Shown one piece after another: positions 1-8,572 of a stretch of DNA of 64,000 nt. Made by a program: the position numbers and the translations under genes. Each line of letters opens with the position of its first letter. The stretch's first letter is position 1. The DNA lies in contig NZ_CP011040.1 of the NCBI RefSeq assembly GCF_000238255.3, positions 186,001-250,000 on the forward strand, in the 5' to 3' direction. This DNA is from Pseudoalteromonas spongiae UST010723-006. Lineage in GTDB: Bacteria; Pseudomonadota; Gammaproteobacteria; Enterobacterales; Alteromonadaceae. The notes under the pieces were generated by a model, which was given only the letters and a program-made list of their open reading frames with translations, searched no databases and was not told the origin of the DNA.

Positions 1-1169
1 GCGGTGCATTTGATACAGGCATGGTTAGTCACACGATTGTAACTGGTATTGATTACCAAAGCGCAGATACTGATACAGATCGTTTATACCTTACACCAGC
101 GTCTATCAAGCAGTTTGTCGGTATCGACGTAGATACTTCGCTTGATTTATACGACCCAGTTTATGGCCAAATTGGCTTCTTGCCGACGGGCGATATGATC
201 CCAGACACACCAGGGCAAAACGATAAGCAAATTGGTATTTACTTCCAAGACAGCATGGAAATTGGCAACTTTATCGTAAACGCCGCCCTTCGCTACGATG
301 AAGTTGAAACAAAAAGCGATGCTGCTGGAGCTGTAAAAGACGAGCAATCAGCAACTACAGGTCGTTTAGGCATTCTTTATACCTTTGAAGATTACGGCAT
401 TGCACCTTATGTGAGTTATTCAGAATCATTCTTACCTCAATATGGCTCACGCCCTGATGGCTTAGACGAAAATGGCCAAGTAAAGTATGGTACTTACAAA
501 CCACGTGAAGGTGAGCAACTTGAGGCGGGAATAAAATATCAGCCGAAGGGCACAGAACACCTGATCACAGCATCTGTGTTCGACATAACACAAAAGAATG
601 CACCGCGCAGTATCGCACCAAATCATGAAGTTCAAGATGGCTCAACTGATATTCAAGGTATTGAATTAGAAGCGCAGTTAGAGTTCAATGAGTTTGATGT
701 GTACGCAGCCTATGCCTACACTGATTCAGAACAAAATACCTCAGATAAGTCTAAAGAAGAGCTACTTGGCTTAATTTTACAAGGTCAAACATATCTGCAA
801 AATCAACTTATAACTGATTCAGCTTCACTTGCCGCAGTGCCTGAGCATTTATTTAATATTTGGACTACTTATCGCCCTGAAAGCTTTTTACCTGGGCTGA
901 AAGTAGGTGCTGGTATGCGTTATGTGGGTGAAACTTTTGACGGGAGCCGCACAATTGAAGCACTTGGCCAAACGTTACACACAGCAGTTACTACAGATGC
1001 ATATACTGTGTTTGATCTGATGGTTGGTTATGAGTTCAACAATTTCGACATTAGCTTAAACGTTGATAATGTTGCTGATAAAACAGTGGTCACAAGTTGC
1101 TTATACCGTGGCGATTGCTTCTATGGTCAACAACGCACAATTACAGCGAATGTAAAATATCGCTTTTAG
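1..1169 (+). CDS. TonB-dependent siderophore receptor, FhuA-like (5' end outside window)
   Basis: The reading frame is open from base 3, so the gene enters from the left edge; the ATG at 21 is internal. What remains is about 388 residues of the outer-membrane beta-barrel. Alternating amphipathic strands are visible (for example around AALRYDEVETK and VGAGMRYVGETF). The last strand ends in YRF, as expected for BAM-dependent insertion. Near the C-terminus the pattern NVDNVADK, two cysteines seven residues apart, then GQQRTIT resembles the last strands of ferrichrome/FhuA-type receptors. The family imports ferric siderophores using TonB energy. The plug domain and TonB box are not in the window, so the ligand cannot be named. 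Confidence 0.88.
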   Translation, partial: GAFDTGMVSHTIVTGIDYQSADTDTDRLYLTPASIKQFVGIDVDTSLDLYDPVYGQIGFLPTGDMIPDTPGQNDKQIGIYFQDSMEIGNFIVNAALRYDEVETKSDAAGAVKDEQSATTGRLGILYTFEDYGIAPYVSYSESFLPQYGSRPDGLDENGQVKYGTYKPREGEQLEAGIKYQPKGTEHLITASVFDITQKNAPRSIAPNHEVQDGSTDIQGIELEAQLEFNEFDVYAAYAYTDSEQNTSDKSKEELLGLILQGQTYLQNQLITDSASLAAVPEHLFNIWTTYRPESFLPGLKVGAGMRYVGETFDGSRTIEALGQTLHTAVTTDAYTVFDLMVGYEFNNFDISLNVDNVADKTVVTSCLYRGDCFYGQQRTITANVKYRF

Positions 1170-1206
1170 CAGCTAAATACTGTTAACGTAATTATGCTAA
1201 CACTTC

Positions 1207-1229
1207 AAAGGGCATGTAAATGCCCTTTT
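1207..1229 (+). terminator. Rho-independent terminator of the siderophore receptor
   Basis: A 9-bp perfect stem (AAAGGGCAT/ATGCCCTTT) with a GTAA loop is followed by T residues, 38 bases after the receptor stop codon. Confidence 0.8.
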
Positions 1230-1728
1230 ATCCACTCAAATTTGACTTTGTAACCCGCTGTAAATTGACGACTCACAGAATCACATTATTCACCGATTGC
1301 TTGGAAATAAAAGAGGTTCTGCAAGCAATATGCATAAATAAGGTTAGCTTTAGCTTACCACCCTAATATTAAATAAATACAAATGAAAAACCGAATAGAC
1401 ACTTTTCTGCTTCTGCACTGTATGTTGCTTTGGCATGCCTCAGCAAGTTGAGAATTTTGAACGCGATAGATGTTTAGGTAAATGATACAAAATAGCGAGA
1501 CTAGACTATTCGTTTGAGCTAGGGATAACTCAAGTATCGGCTTAGAGTAAGCCCTATTTTTAAAATACTGAAGTGGCAACGTTAAAGTATCGTTTTGCTT
1601 GTATCGGAATTTGTATAAGTTAGGAACATCAACCTTTAGTAGGAGCCGCAGTAATTCCTTTAAAGCGACTTAATTTTGTTTATATAGTTGGGCCAAACTA
1701 TGCGTTGGCCCTTTGTCTGCTTGATCCG
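1230..1728. other. Intergenic region of about 500 bp with no convincing gene
   Basis: Only a 74-codon minus-strand frame (1355-1579) is open here. It has no ribosome-binding site and an atypical, Cys/Ser-rich composition. A weak inverted repeat (ATTGCTTG at 1296, CAAGCAAT at 1322) is present. Nothing else is supported. Confidence 0.5.
1690..1711 (-). terminator. Hairpin downstream of the coiled-coil membrane protein gene
   Basis: A 7-bp GC-rich stem, GGGCCAA/TTGGCCC, with an 8-base loop lies 18 bases past the stop codon of the minus-strand gene. The U-tract is poor on both strands, so it is only a candidate terminator. Confidence 0.4.
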
Positions 1729-2502
1729 TTAAAGTTGAGCTGGCTTTGCTGCTGCAAGTTTGCTCTCTAAGCGTTGTAACTGTTCTGCGAGTGCATTTTG
1801 CGTCATTTCTAATTCGGCTATGCTGCCACCAATTTCAACTTGTTTGGCGTCGCGGCCTTGTGATTTAGACTTTATTTGGTCAAGTTCGGTATTCACTGCA
1901 GCTAATTGATTTTTAAGTGCTTTAGTTGCTTGCTGTTGCTCTTCAAGTACCGAAAGCTTTAACGTGAGTTCAGTATGGTTTTGCGACAGTGTTTTAAGTT
2001 CAGAGCTAACATTTGCTTGCGCTGTTTTCTGGTTTTTAGTGATGTCGCTAGCTTGATCTTTTAACTGTTTAATTTCAGATTGGTTGCGTCGCCACGCAGA
2101 TGCCCAAAGCTTGTCCATTTGTGTCCAAAGTTCGTCTGTACGCTTACTAAGTGCGCTTACCTTGGCTTTAATGGCGCCTGCCGATTCACCCATTTCTTCG
2201 CCTGTTGCTGAAAGTGCGCTTTCTAATTCAGCAATGCGTTGATTTGATGCAGCAAGCTGAGCTTGGGTTGCAAGATTTTGTTGGTAAAGTGTGTATCCAC
2301 CTGCTGCTAACGCAATAATGGAAATAGCACCCAGCCAGGTAAATACATTGCTACTTTTTTTAACGGCAGGTGTGTCAGGTACGTTTTGCGGCGCGCTTGG
2401 CGCTTGCTTACTCGATTGTGCAATCGGCTCTTTTGATTGCGCAACCTGATCTAGGTCGGGCGTACTACCAAATAGTTCAGGTTCAATTCGTTTATTCAAC
2501 AC
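1729..2502 (-). CDS. Single-pass membrane protein with a long coiled coil
   Basis: This 257-aa protein has three parts. The N-terminal cytoplasmic segment of about 50 residues is rich in Pro, Gln and Ser. One transmembrane helix follows (about residues 53-72, FTWLGAISIIALAAGGYTLY). The rest is a long, Gln/Lys/Glu/Leu-rich coiled coil, about 75-250. No enzymatic motif is visible. The longest frame begins at a GTG (2500-2502), but AGGAG lies only 3 bases before it; the following TTG (2497-2499) is at the ideal 6 bases and may be the true start. Such proteins are common in Alteromonadales as unassigned envelope or scaffold proteins; function unknown. The gene stands alone. Confidence 0.75.
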   Translation of the reverse strand: MLNKRIEPELFGSTPDLDQVAQSKEPIAQSSKQAPSAPQNVPDTPAVKKSSNVFTWLGAISIIALAAGGYTLYQQNLATQAQLAASNQRIAELESALSATGEEMGESAGAIKAKVSALSKRTDELWTQMDKLWASAWRRNQSEIKQLKDQASDITKNQKTAQANVSSELKTLSQNHTELTLKLSVLEEQQQATKALKNQLAAVNTELDQIKSKSQGRDAKQVEIGGSIAELEMTQNALAEQLQRLESKLAAAKPAQL

Positions 2503-2709
2503 GTACTCCTAATGTTGTTACTTATTTCTGGCGTTGAAGCAGCTTACTGCAAAATGCTGAAAGATGGAATTACTATACCTAAAATGTTCGGCATACTTAA
2601 GCTGGTGGCAATGGTTGTATTTGCTTGTTATTGCTAGATTGAGGCTTGAAAAACGTCTTTTAAAACCAGATTATGCAAATCATAAGTTAGTTTATAAATT
2701 TACACTTAA

Positions 2710-3507
2710 ATGGAATCAACAAATCCCTTTCTTTCTAAGTTAACAACCTTAGTTGAAAATAAGCTGTTCAATAACTTTTTAGTGGCGGTTATTTTATTTA
2801 ATGCCGTTACGTTAGGTTTGGAAACCACACAATTTGGTAAGCAAAACGCAAACATACTGCACGCGTTAGATTTTATTATTTTAATCATATTTACCATAGA
2901 GCTGGCACTTAAACTGATTGTGTATCGGCTGCGCTTTTTTAAATCAGGCTGGAATTGGTTCGACTTTTTAATTGTGGCAATTTCGTGGGCACCAACCAGC
3001 GGGGCGTTATCGGTACTGCGTGCGTTTAGGATTTTACGGGTGTTAAGGCTGTTTTCGGTGGTGCCACAAATGCGCCGTGTAATTGGTGCGTTGGGTCACT
3101 CACTGCCAGGTATGGCGTCGGTAATTGGCGTACTGGGTATTATCTTTTATGTTTACGCGGTACTTGCTACTAAGCTGTTTGGCCAACACCCAGATGCGAA
3201 TATGCAAGAATGGTTTGGCAGTATTGGTGCGTCGGCGTACACCTTGTTTCAAGTAATGACGTTAGAAAGCTGGTCTATGGGGATTGTGCGCCCAACAATG
3301 GAGTTGTTCCCGCAATCTTGGCTGTTCTTTGTGCCGTTTATTATTATCACCAGCTTTGCGGTGCTTAACTTGTTTATTGGTATTATTGTTGATGCAATGC
3401 AAGTAATGCACGAAGAAGAAGGCAAGCCAGAGCAAACCTTTGCCACCAAAGAAGATATATTACGCCTTGAGGCAAAAATTGATGCCTTAATCAATAAGAA
3501 ACAGTAA
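2710..3507 (+). CDS. Voltage-gated sodium channel, BacNaV (NaChBac) family
   Basis: This 265-aa protein has the six-helix ion-channel layout. Segments S1-S3 fall at about 20-95. The S4 voltage sensor at 101-120 has arginines every third residue (R104, R107, R110, R113). S5, a pore loop and S6 follow. The selectivity filter TLESWSM at 184-190 matches the signature of bacterial homotetrameric sodium channels. After S6 an acidic stretch (HEEEGKPEQ) leads to a short C-terminal coiled coil (about 247-263), as used for tetramer assembly. The family conducts sodium across the inner membrane on depolarisation and is linked to motility and pH homeostasis in marine and alkaliphilic bacteria. It is monocistronic, so its partner pathway cannot be read from context. 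Confidence 0.93.
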   Translation: MESTNPFLSKLTTLVENKLFNNFLVAVILFNAVTLGLETTQFGKQNANILHALDFIILIIFTIELALKLIVYRLRFFKSGWNWFDFLIVAISWAPTSGALSVLRAFRILRVLRLFSVVPQMRRVIGALGHSLPGMASVIGVLGIIFYVYAVLATKLFGQHPDANMQEWFGSIGASAYTLFQVMTLESWSMGIVRPTMELFPQSWLFFVPFIIITSFAVLNLFIGIIVDAMQVMHEEEGKPEQTFATKEDILRLEAKIDALINKKQ

Positions 3508-3639
3508 TCACCCGCCAAAAAAGCTGAAAGTGAGGTTCGGATTTTCGGACATAATTTCAGTTTTTTTGGATATAGTTTGACTAAATGAGTGCACGTATCA
3601 TTTCTAAGCATTAACAAAAACGCATTAGGAGCACGTGTT

Positions 3640-4107
3640 ATGACATTTTCTCATTCATTAAAAACAATTTTAGCGGTGGCTTTTATTGGCCTTTCGAGCT
3701 TTGCTGAAGCAGGCTACGACACTGAAACCGACAAAAACGGCGTAATTTTAGCGGGTCACGATGTGATTGGTTATTTTACTGAAGGCAAGCCGGTGTTAGG
3801 TAGTGCCGATTTTACCGCCGTTTATAACGATGCAATTTATCGTTTTAAATCTGCCGAAAATCGTGATTTATTTACACAAAACCCAGAAAAATACGCACCA
3901 CAATATGGTGGTTTTTGTGCCTACGGCATGACCTTTGGCAAAAAGTTTGAAATAGACGGAAAGGCATTTGAAATTGTTGATGGCAAATTGTTTGTAAATA
4001 AAAACCAAGATGTTTACAAAGCATGGGCAAAAGCCGTACCTAAACATATTTCTGAAGCAAATAATTTATGGCCAACGGTTGAATTAACTAACCCAAGCGA
4101 GCTGTAA
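3640..4107 (+). CDS. Exported YHS-domain protein
   Basis: The start is set at ATG 3640 because AGGAG lies 8 bases upstream; the longer frame from 3589 has no ribosome-binding site. The 155-aa product begins with a signal peptide (about 1-21, cleavage after SFAEA). Then comes a YHS-type domain: AGHDVIGYF, YRFKSAENRDLF, and YGGFCAYGM with one conserved cysteine. YHS domains are short modules found in metal-handling proteins, ATPases and oxygenase-associated proteins. Stand-alone periplasmic versions are common in marine Gammaproteobacteria, and their function is not established. The gene appears monocistronic, convergent with the AraC gene 3 bases away. Confidence 0.85.
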   Translation: MTFSHSLKTILAVAFIGLSSFAEAGYDTETDKNGVILAGHDVIGYFTEGKPVLGSADFTAVYNDAIYRFKSAENRDLFTQNPEKYAPQYGGFCAYGMTFGKKFEIDGKAFEIVDGKLFVNKNQDVYKAWAKAVPKHISEANNLWPTVELTNPSEL

Positions 4108-4110
4108 TCG

Positions 4111-5037
4111 TTAGTGGGCACCATTTCGCACACTGCCAGGTGCGTGCCCTTGATGTTGTTTATACGCTTTACGAAATGCGGCTTCCGATTCATAGCCGCT
4201 TTGCTCTGCAATTTGGGCGATGGTCAAATCGCTCGTGATCAGTAATTTTCGCGCGTTGATCATCCGCCATTTTATTAAATAATTCATCGGACTACTGCCT
4301 ACTAACTTGCTAAATTTATCGGCAAAATTAGAGCGACTCATGGCGGCTTTTTCTGCAAGCTGTGCCAAATTCCAGTTATGCTCTGGCTGTTGGTGAATAG
4401 CGTTTAACGCGCTACCAATACGTGAGTCAAAAAGCGCAACCAATAAGCCGCTTTGCAGTTTGTCGCTTTCTACTTGTACGCGTAACACTTCAACAAACAA
4501 TAAATAGGCAAGCTGATCCACAACTGTGTAGCAGCCAGCGCGTGATTCACTTAATTCCATAATCATTAAATCAATGAGGGCAAGGGCTTTACTGTTACTG
4601 GGTGTTGCAGGCAAATGAATAACGCTTGGCATTGCATCTAATAATGGATTGATAAGGGTGTTTTTAAACTCGAAAAAGCCGCACACCATATTGGTGGTTT
4701 CGCCATCATTACTCATTGGCGCATTGATTAAATGCGGCAGAGGTGTTGCTGCACTGTTGGCAATAATATGCTGATGATCATGAGGAAAAATAACCAAATC
4801 GCGGGCGTTTAACTTGTGCTTTTCATCGCCCATATGTAGCCACGCTTCACCTTTACCAATCAAGTGAAATGGTATTCGCCGACTGCCTGATGTATCGACC
4901 GCCCACGTGCCACAAAAATCACCGTTTACATACACTTCGGCGTTTAACGACAAACGCTTTAGCAATACGCTGAGCGGATCAGGATCATTTAGGTAAATAT
5001 TCGGACTTTCAGACATAAATTTAATCAGATGCGACAT
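4111..5037 (-). CDS. AraC-family transcriptional regulator with N-terminal cupin domain
   Basis: This 308-aa protein has an N-terminal cupin-like sensor (about 10-190) with a His-rich strand (FPHDHQHI). A C-terminal AraC/XylS DNA-binding domain (about 210-305) has two helix-turn-helix units (LAEKAAMSRSNFADKF and IAEQSGYESEAAFRKAYK). The cupin belongs to the type found in regulators of short-chain dehydrogenases and oxidoreductases. The start is uncertain: the first ATG lacks a clear Shine-Dalgarno, and an alternative Met is at residue 8. It is divergent from glutaredoxin (63-bp gap), so it could control that promoter; this is inference only. Confidence 0.85.
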   Translation of the reverse strand: MSHLIKFMSESPNIYLNDPDPLSVLLKRLSLNAEVYVNGDFCGTWAVDTSGSRRIPFHLIGKGEAWLHMGDEKHKLNARDLVIFPHDHQHIIANSAATPLPHLINAPMSNDGETTNMVCGFFEFKNTLINPLLDAMPSVIHLPATPSNSKALALIDLMIMELSESRAGCYTVVDQLAYLLFVEVLRVQVESDKLQSGLLVALFDSRIGSALNAIHQQPEHNWNLAQLAEKAAMSRSNFADKFSKLVGSSPMNYLIKWRMINARKLLITSDLTIAQIAEQSGYESEAAFRKAYKQHQGHAPGSVRNGAH

Positions 5038-5100
5038 GTTCTTAGAGTAAGCCCCTATTTAAACTTGGTATTGAAATTTAATCAAACAGGAACTCCTCCA

Positions 5101-5337
5101 ATGAGCAAGATTAAGATTTATGCAAAAGATTATTGTCCCTACTGTAAAACGGCGAAATCATTGATGGATGGTTTAAATTGGCAATATGAAGAGATTGATG
5201 TCACCCACAATTCGCATGAGTTTAAGCAAATGGTGTTGTTAAGTGGTCGTAAAACGGTTCCCCAAATTTTTATTGATGGTGAGCATATTGGCGGTTGTGA
5301 TGACTTTAAAGCTTACCTTACTAAACACGCCTTGTAG
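5101..5337 (+). CDS. grxC: Glutaredoxin 3
   Basis: The start is at ATG 5101; the upstream in-frame extension to 5029 does not resemble the family. The 78-aa product has the glutaredoxin fold: the N-terminal strand IKIYAKDY leads to the dithiol active site CPYC (C12, C15). Then come the cis-proline segment KTVPQIFIDG and the glutathione-binding GGCDD. Length matches GrxC. It reduces protein disulfides and glutathione mixed disulfides in the cytoplasm, using glutathione. The gene is monocistronic, with a strong terminator after it. Confidence 0.93.
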   Translation: MSKIKIYAKDYCPYCKTAKSLMDGLNWQYEEIDVTHNSHEFKQMVLLSGRKTVPQIFIDGEHIGGCDDFKAYLTKHAL

Positions 5338-5353
5338 GTTAATGTGTAATGAA

Positions 5354-5397
5354 GCGGCAATATTGGCGAGCTTCGCACTCGCTAATATTGCCGTTTT
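5354..5397 (+). terminator. Rho-independent terminator after grxC
   Basis: The long hairpin has arms CGGCAATATT/AATATTGCCG extended inward by GGCGAG/CTCGCT with a mismatch. It is followed by TTTT and begins 17 bases after the grxC stop. Confidence 0.75.
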
Positions 5398-5592
5398 GGT
5401 ATTTATTGCGTACCTAACTGATGACCTTTTTTTAGTGGGTTTAGATTTAGCTAGATCTCAATTACGGCTTAATATAAAGTGACAAATATCTGTATTTTTC
5501 TAACTAATTCTAGTTATTAATCATTTGATTACAGATGAACTTGTAGTTGGTTGCTTACGTACAAACTACAGAACACTTTTTAAGGAATTTAG

Positions 5593-6651
5593 ATGCGTCT
5601 TTTTTCTGCCGGTCACATGTTATTACTACTTACCTCTATGGCTTTATTCAGCAGTTCACTTGCTGCAAACCAAGCCAATTCTCCAACTGACACTACGCAG
5701 CAAATACAGTGGCTTGATGCGCCTGAATTACCGATTGCGTTACAAGAAATTTATCCTGCAGTATTTGAGGAGCGCATTGTGGTTGGCGGCGGTTTTACGC
5801 CTTCTAAAACACCCTCTTTTTTTGGTTTAGGGCCAAGTGATAAAGTATTTATTTTAAATCCTGCCCGAGCGCGTTGGCAAAATGCCCCAGATTTACCTGA
5901 GCCCAGACATCATCTCGGTATGGTAAGTAATCATCATTACTTATATGCCATTGGTGGTTTTACTGGCAATAAAGAAAACGCTTGGCAAATTCAGCGCTCG
6001 GTATTTCGTCTAGATGGTAATTTGCAGCGTTGGCGCAAGAGTGCGTCACTGCCGATCCCATTGTCTGAGTCGGTTTATGCTAATGTTTCGCAAAACATTC
6101 ATGTAATTGGTGGTAAAACGTTGTCACCTGACACTGGCAAACACATAGATAGCACATCGCATTATGTGTTAGTGAGCAATGCGTATTGGCGAAAAGCAAA
6201 ACCGCTCACGATAGCCAGAAATTCGGCCGCTAGCGCGGTAATTGGCGATAGAATTTACGTGATTGGTGGGCGTACTTCAGGGCAAGATGCGAAAGCACTA
6301 AGTAATGTAGAAGTTTACGACGCAAGCACCGATTCGTGGTCTGAGGTTGCGCCGTTACCCGTTGCTGCTGCTGGGCTTTCGGCAAGTGTGGTAGATGATA
6401 AAATTATTGTTACAGGTGGTGAAGTCTTTGCAAATAATGGTGATTGGCGCGCTGGCAAGGCGCTCGATTCAGTATGGCAATACGACCCAGCCCTTGATAG
6501 GTGGACGGCGCTTGCTAGTTTGCCTAACACACTTCATGGACACGGTAGTGTTACGCTAAAAGGTAATCTTTATATTCTTGGTGGTGCAGCAAATGTTGGG
6601 CCACAAGAAACAACAAATAAAGTGATGACAGCAGTTCCTGTAGTGCAGTAA
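5593..6651 (+). CDS. Secreted Kelch-repeat beta-propeller protein
   Basis: The ATG at 5593 has AAGGAA 6 bases upstream. The 352-aa product starts with a signal peptide (about 1-25). It then has about six Kelch blades, seen as repeated motifs such as LYAIGGFTG, IHVIGGK, IYVIGGRT, IIVTGGEV and LYILGGAA. Each blade has the paired Gly and a downstream Trp (ARWQNAPDLP, DSWSEVAPLP, DRWTALASLP). The family includes sialic-acid mutarotases (NanM) and galactose-oxidase-like propellers. No sialic-acid genes are nearby and no catalytic motif can be assigned, so a periplasmic or extracellular binding role is the safest description. Confidence 0.82.
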   Translation: MRLFSAGHMLLLLTSMALFSSSLAANQANSPTDTTQQIQWLDAPELPIALQEIYPAVFEERIVVGGGFTPSKTPSFFGLGPSDKVFILNPARARWQNAPDLPEPRHHLGMVSNHHYLYAIGGFTGNKENAWQIQRSVFRLDGNLQRWRKSASLPIPLSESVYANVSQNIHVIGGKTLSPDTGKHIDSTSHYVLVSNAYWRKAKPLTIARNSAASAVIGDRIYVIGGRTSGQDAKALSNVEVYDASTDSWSEVAPLPVAAAGLSASVVDDKIIVTGGEVFANNGDWRAGKALDSVWQYDPALDRWTALASLPNTLHGHGSVTLKGNLYILGGAANVGPQETTNKVMTAVPVVQ

Positions 6652-6690
6652 AAGCGGCGGATGCAAGCTGCTAGTGCTTATACTTTAAAG

Positions 6691-6724
6691 AAAAAAGCTA
6701 ACGGAATACGTTAGCTTTTTTTTG
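6691..6724. terminator. Bidirectional terminator between Kelch and endonuclease genes
   Basis: A 13-bp near-perfect stem (AAAAAAGCTAACG/CGTTAGCTTTTTT) with a five-base loop has A and T runs at both ends, so it can serve both convergent genes. Confidence 0.85.
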
Positions 6725-6753
6725 CTTTTACTTGTTGCGTGAAAAATGGCGTT

Positions 6754-8379
6754 TTACCAAATCATATCAACAAATTCAGGGTGGTCGACAAATGGGTTGC
6801 GGTTACCTTGGTAATCATAAGCTGCTTGGTTGCGGTCACGCTCAAGTTGGCTTACAGGGTCATTGTTGTGCCACTTTAATAAAAGTGCCACTACCCAGTT
6901 TTCAAATACCTGATTAGTTGTACCATTTAGCACATCATTGGCGCTGCTGCTATTTCCTTGCCATGAGCCAATCACGTTTTGATAACGCGTTGCCATGTAA
7001 AAATAGGCGCGTGCAAAGTCACCTTTAAACTCGTCAATCGGTTCAAATACAGTACCGTTATAACCTGTTGATGAGGCAGCGCTACCGAGTTTACTGCCAT
7101 TGTTTGACACAAAACTAGCGCTGCTGACTTCACCAAATGGATAGCTGCCACGTTTTGCGTTGACATAACCATCGGTTGCAAAAATATGGTGAATATCTGA
7201 ATTCATTGGCTCTACTTTGCCACCAAACCAGCTTTTCGGGAAAGAGTGTTCGCGGTTGTAGCAATCGGCTTCGCTATTGTAACTGCCGCATTGGTTGGTA
7301 ACAGCAATATAATTGTAGCTATCTTGGCCGGTTGGGTTTTCAGAGTATCTATCGAGAATGGTGTTGTCGTTCTCGAAATATTTATCGCGAGATGCGCTAT
7401 CGTAAAATCCCCAAATAGCTGAGTAGCCACGTGAATTATGACTTTTGATAATATTATGTAGCTCGGTTTTTAGCGCAAAACCTGTTAGCCCTTGGGTTGA
7501 TGCATAATAACCTGTTGGCGTTGTTGGAGGTTCAGGGTCGGTTGAGCCGCCAAGTGTAAACGCTGTTGTTTGTGAACTTTGAAAGCTTGCACCACTTGCT
7601 AACACAGTACTTGCATTGGTTAAACTGTAACTGCCGTTACCGTGGTTGCAGCAAATGCCATCGCCATAGCTATCAAAAATGGTGAAGCTGTAGTCGCCTG
7701 ATGCTAAACACATATCTTGGTTGTATTGGGTGTTTGCTTGATACCCGTTGCCAGATTCAACTACATTGTTTTGGCTATTGGTAATTTGCCAGCTTGTTTC
7801 TTCGCCGTAACTGTCGGTTTGTAGCGACAGTGATACGCTATAATCATTACAGCCAGTACTTGGTGGCGGTGTGCTGCCTGAAAAAGGTAAAAAGGCATCA
7901 ACATAAACCACTTCGCTGCCATCAAACCCGCTTACATCATAAAAACGCAAACCCACATCAATGTTTGTGGTTGTTGATGCAGTGTATTGGTAGCTTATTT
8001 GCTGCCATTGTTGTGTAACGGCTGCATTAGAATAATTTTGATAGCCATCAACAACTAAGCGCGCTTTTATACCGCCTTCAGTGTGATAAACCCAAGTAGA
8101 AAATTGATAGGTTTGACCCGCTTCAACAGCAACGCTTTGACGTATATCTGTGCTACTTTGCGATGCGGTATTTACCGTTACTTTTGCGGCATAACTGCCC
8201 GATTTTACAATATTGCTTTCTGGTGCAAGTGTAATACCGCTATCAATAGTAGACCAAGCACTTGGTGTGTTACTTGTCCAAGTTTCAAAATCACCATTGT
8301 TTACAGTAGCGAAACTCGCCCCTGTAACACTCATTAGGCTACTTGCAAGCAGTAGCTTTTGCCATTTTCCGTAAATCAT
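6754..8379 (-). CDS. Secreted endonuclease I with two N-terminal accessory domains
   Basis: This 541-aa protein has a signal peptide (about 1-24). A jelly-roll, carbohydrate-binding-like domain follows (about 27-168, NGDFETW and YVDAFLPF). Next is a small domain with DSYGDGICC (about 175-275), then a Pro/Thr linker. The C-terminal endonuclease I (EndA/NucM) domain (about 290-535) has the metal and active-site motifs NREHSFPKSWF, DIHHIFATDG and RNPFVDHPE. The family makes non-specific DNA cuts outside the cytoplasm to recycle nucleotides and phosphate or remodel biofilm. E. coli EndA is about 235 aa, so the first 280 residues are additions, probably for surface or polymer binding. Confidence 0.9.
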   Translation of the reverse strand: MIYGKWQKLLLASSLMSVTGASFATVNNGDFETWTSNTPSAWSTIDSGITLAPESNIVKSGSYAAKVTVNTASQSSTDIRQSVAVEAGQTYQFSTWVYHTEGGIKARLVVDGYQNYSNAAVTQQWQQISYQYTASTTTNIDVGLRFYDVSGFDGSEVVYVDAFLPFSGSTPPPSTGCNDYSVSLSLQTDSYGEETSWQITNSQNNVVESGNGYQANTQYNQDMCLASGDYSFTIFDSYGDGICCNHGNGSYSLTNASTVLASGASFQSSQTTAFTLGGSTDPEPPTTPTGYYASTQGLTGFALKTELHNIIKSHNSRGYSAIWGFYDSASRDKYFENDNTILDRYSENPTGQDSYNYIAVTNQCGSYNSEADCYNREHSFPKSWFGGKVEPMNSDIHHIFATDGYVNAKRGSYPFGEVSSASFVSNNGSKLGSAASSTGYNGTVFEPIDEFKGDFARAYFYMATRYQNVIGSWQGNSSSANDVLNGTTNQVFENWVVALLLKWHNNDPVSQLERDRNQAAYDYQGNRNPFVDHPEFVDMIW

Positions 8380-8572
8380 AGTGTGTCCTTTAAACGTGTT
8401 TTTGACGATAAATCAACCAACAGTATAAGCTAAATGAAATTTGTTACAATAATGTTAAAATTTGCGTTTGAGATTGCTGCGAATTGAGATGGTTTAATCC
8501 ATTGCTAGCGAGTAATGGAACCACAAATTAATAAGCGTCATTTATTTATAAACAATGGCTTAACGCTCTAGT

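Noticed and set aside
1355..1579. 74-codon minus-strand frame
   Set aside because: No ribosome-binding site, odd composition, no structure expected of a protein; likely chance.
5243..5482. 79-codon plus-strand frame overlapping grxC and its terminator
   Set aside because: It is a shadow frame of grxC running through the terminator hairpin.
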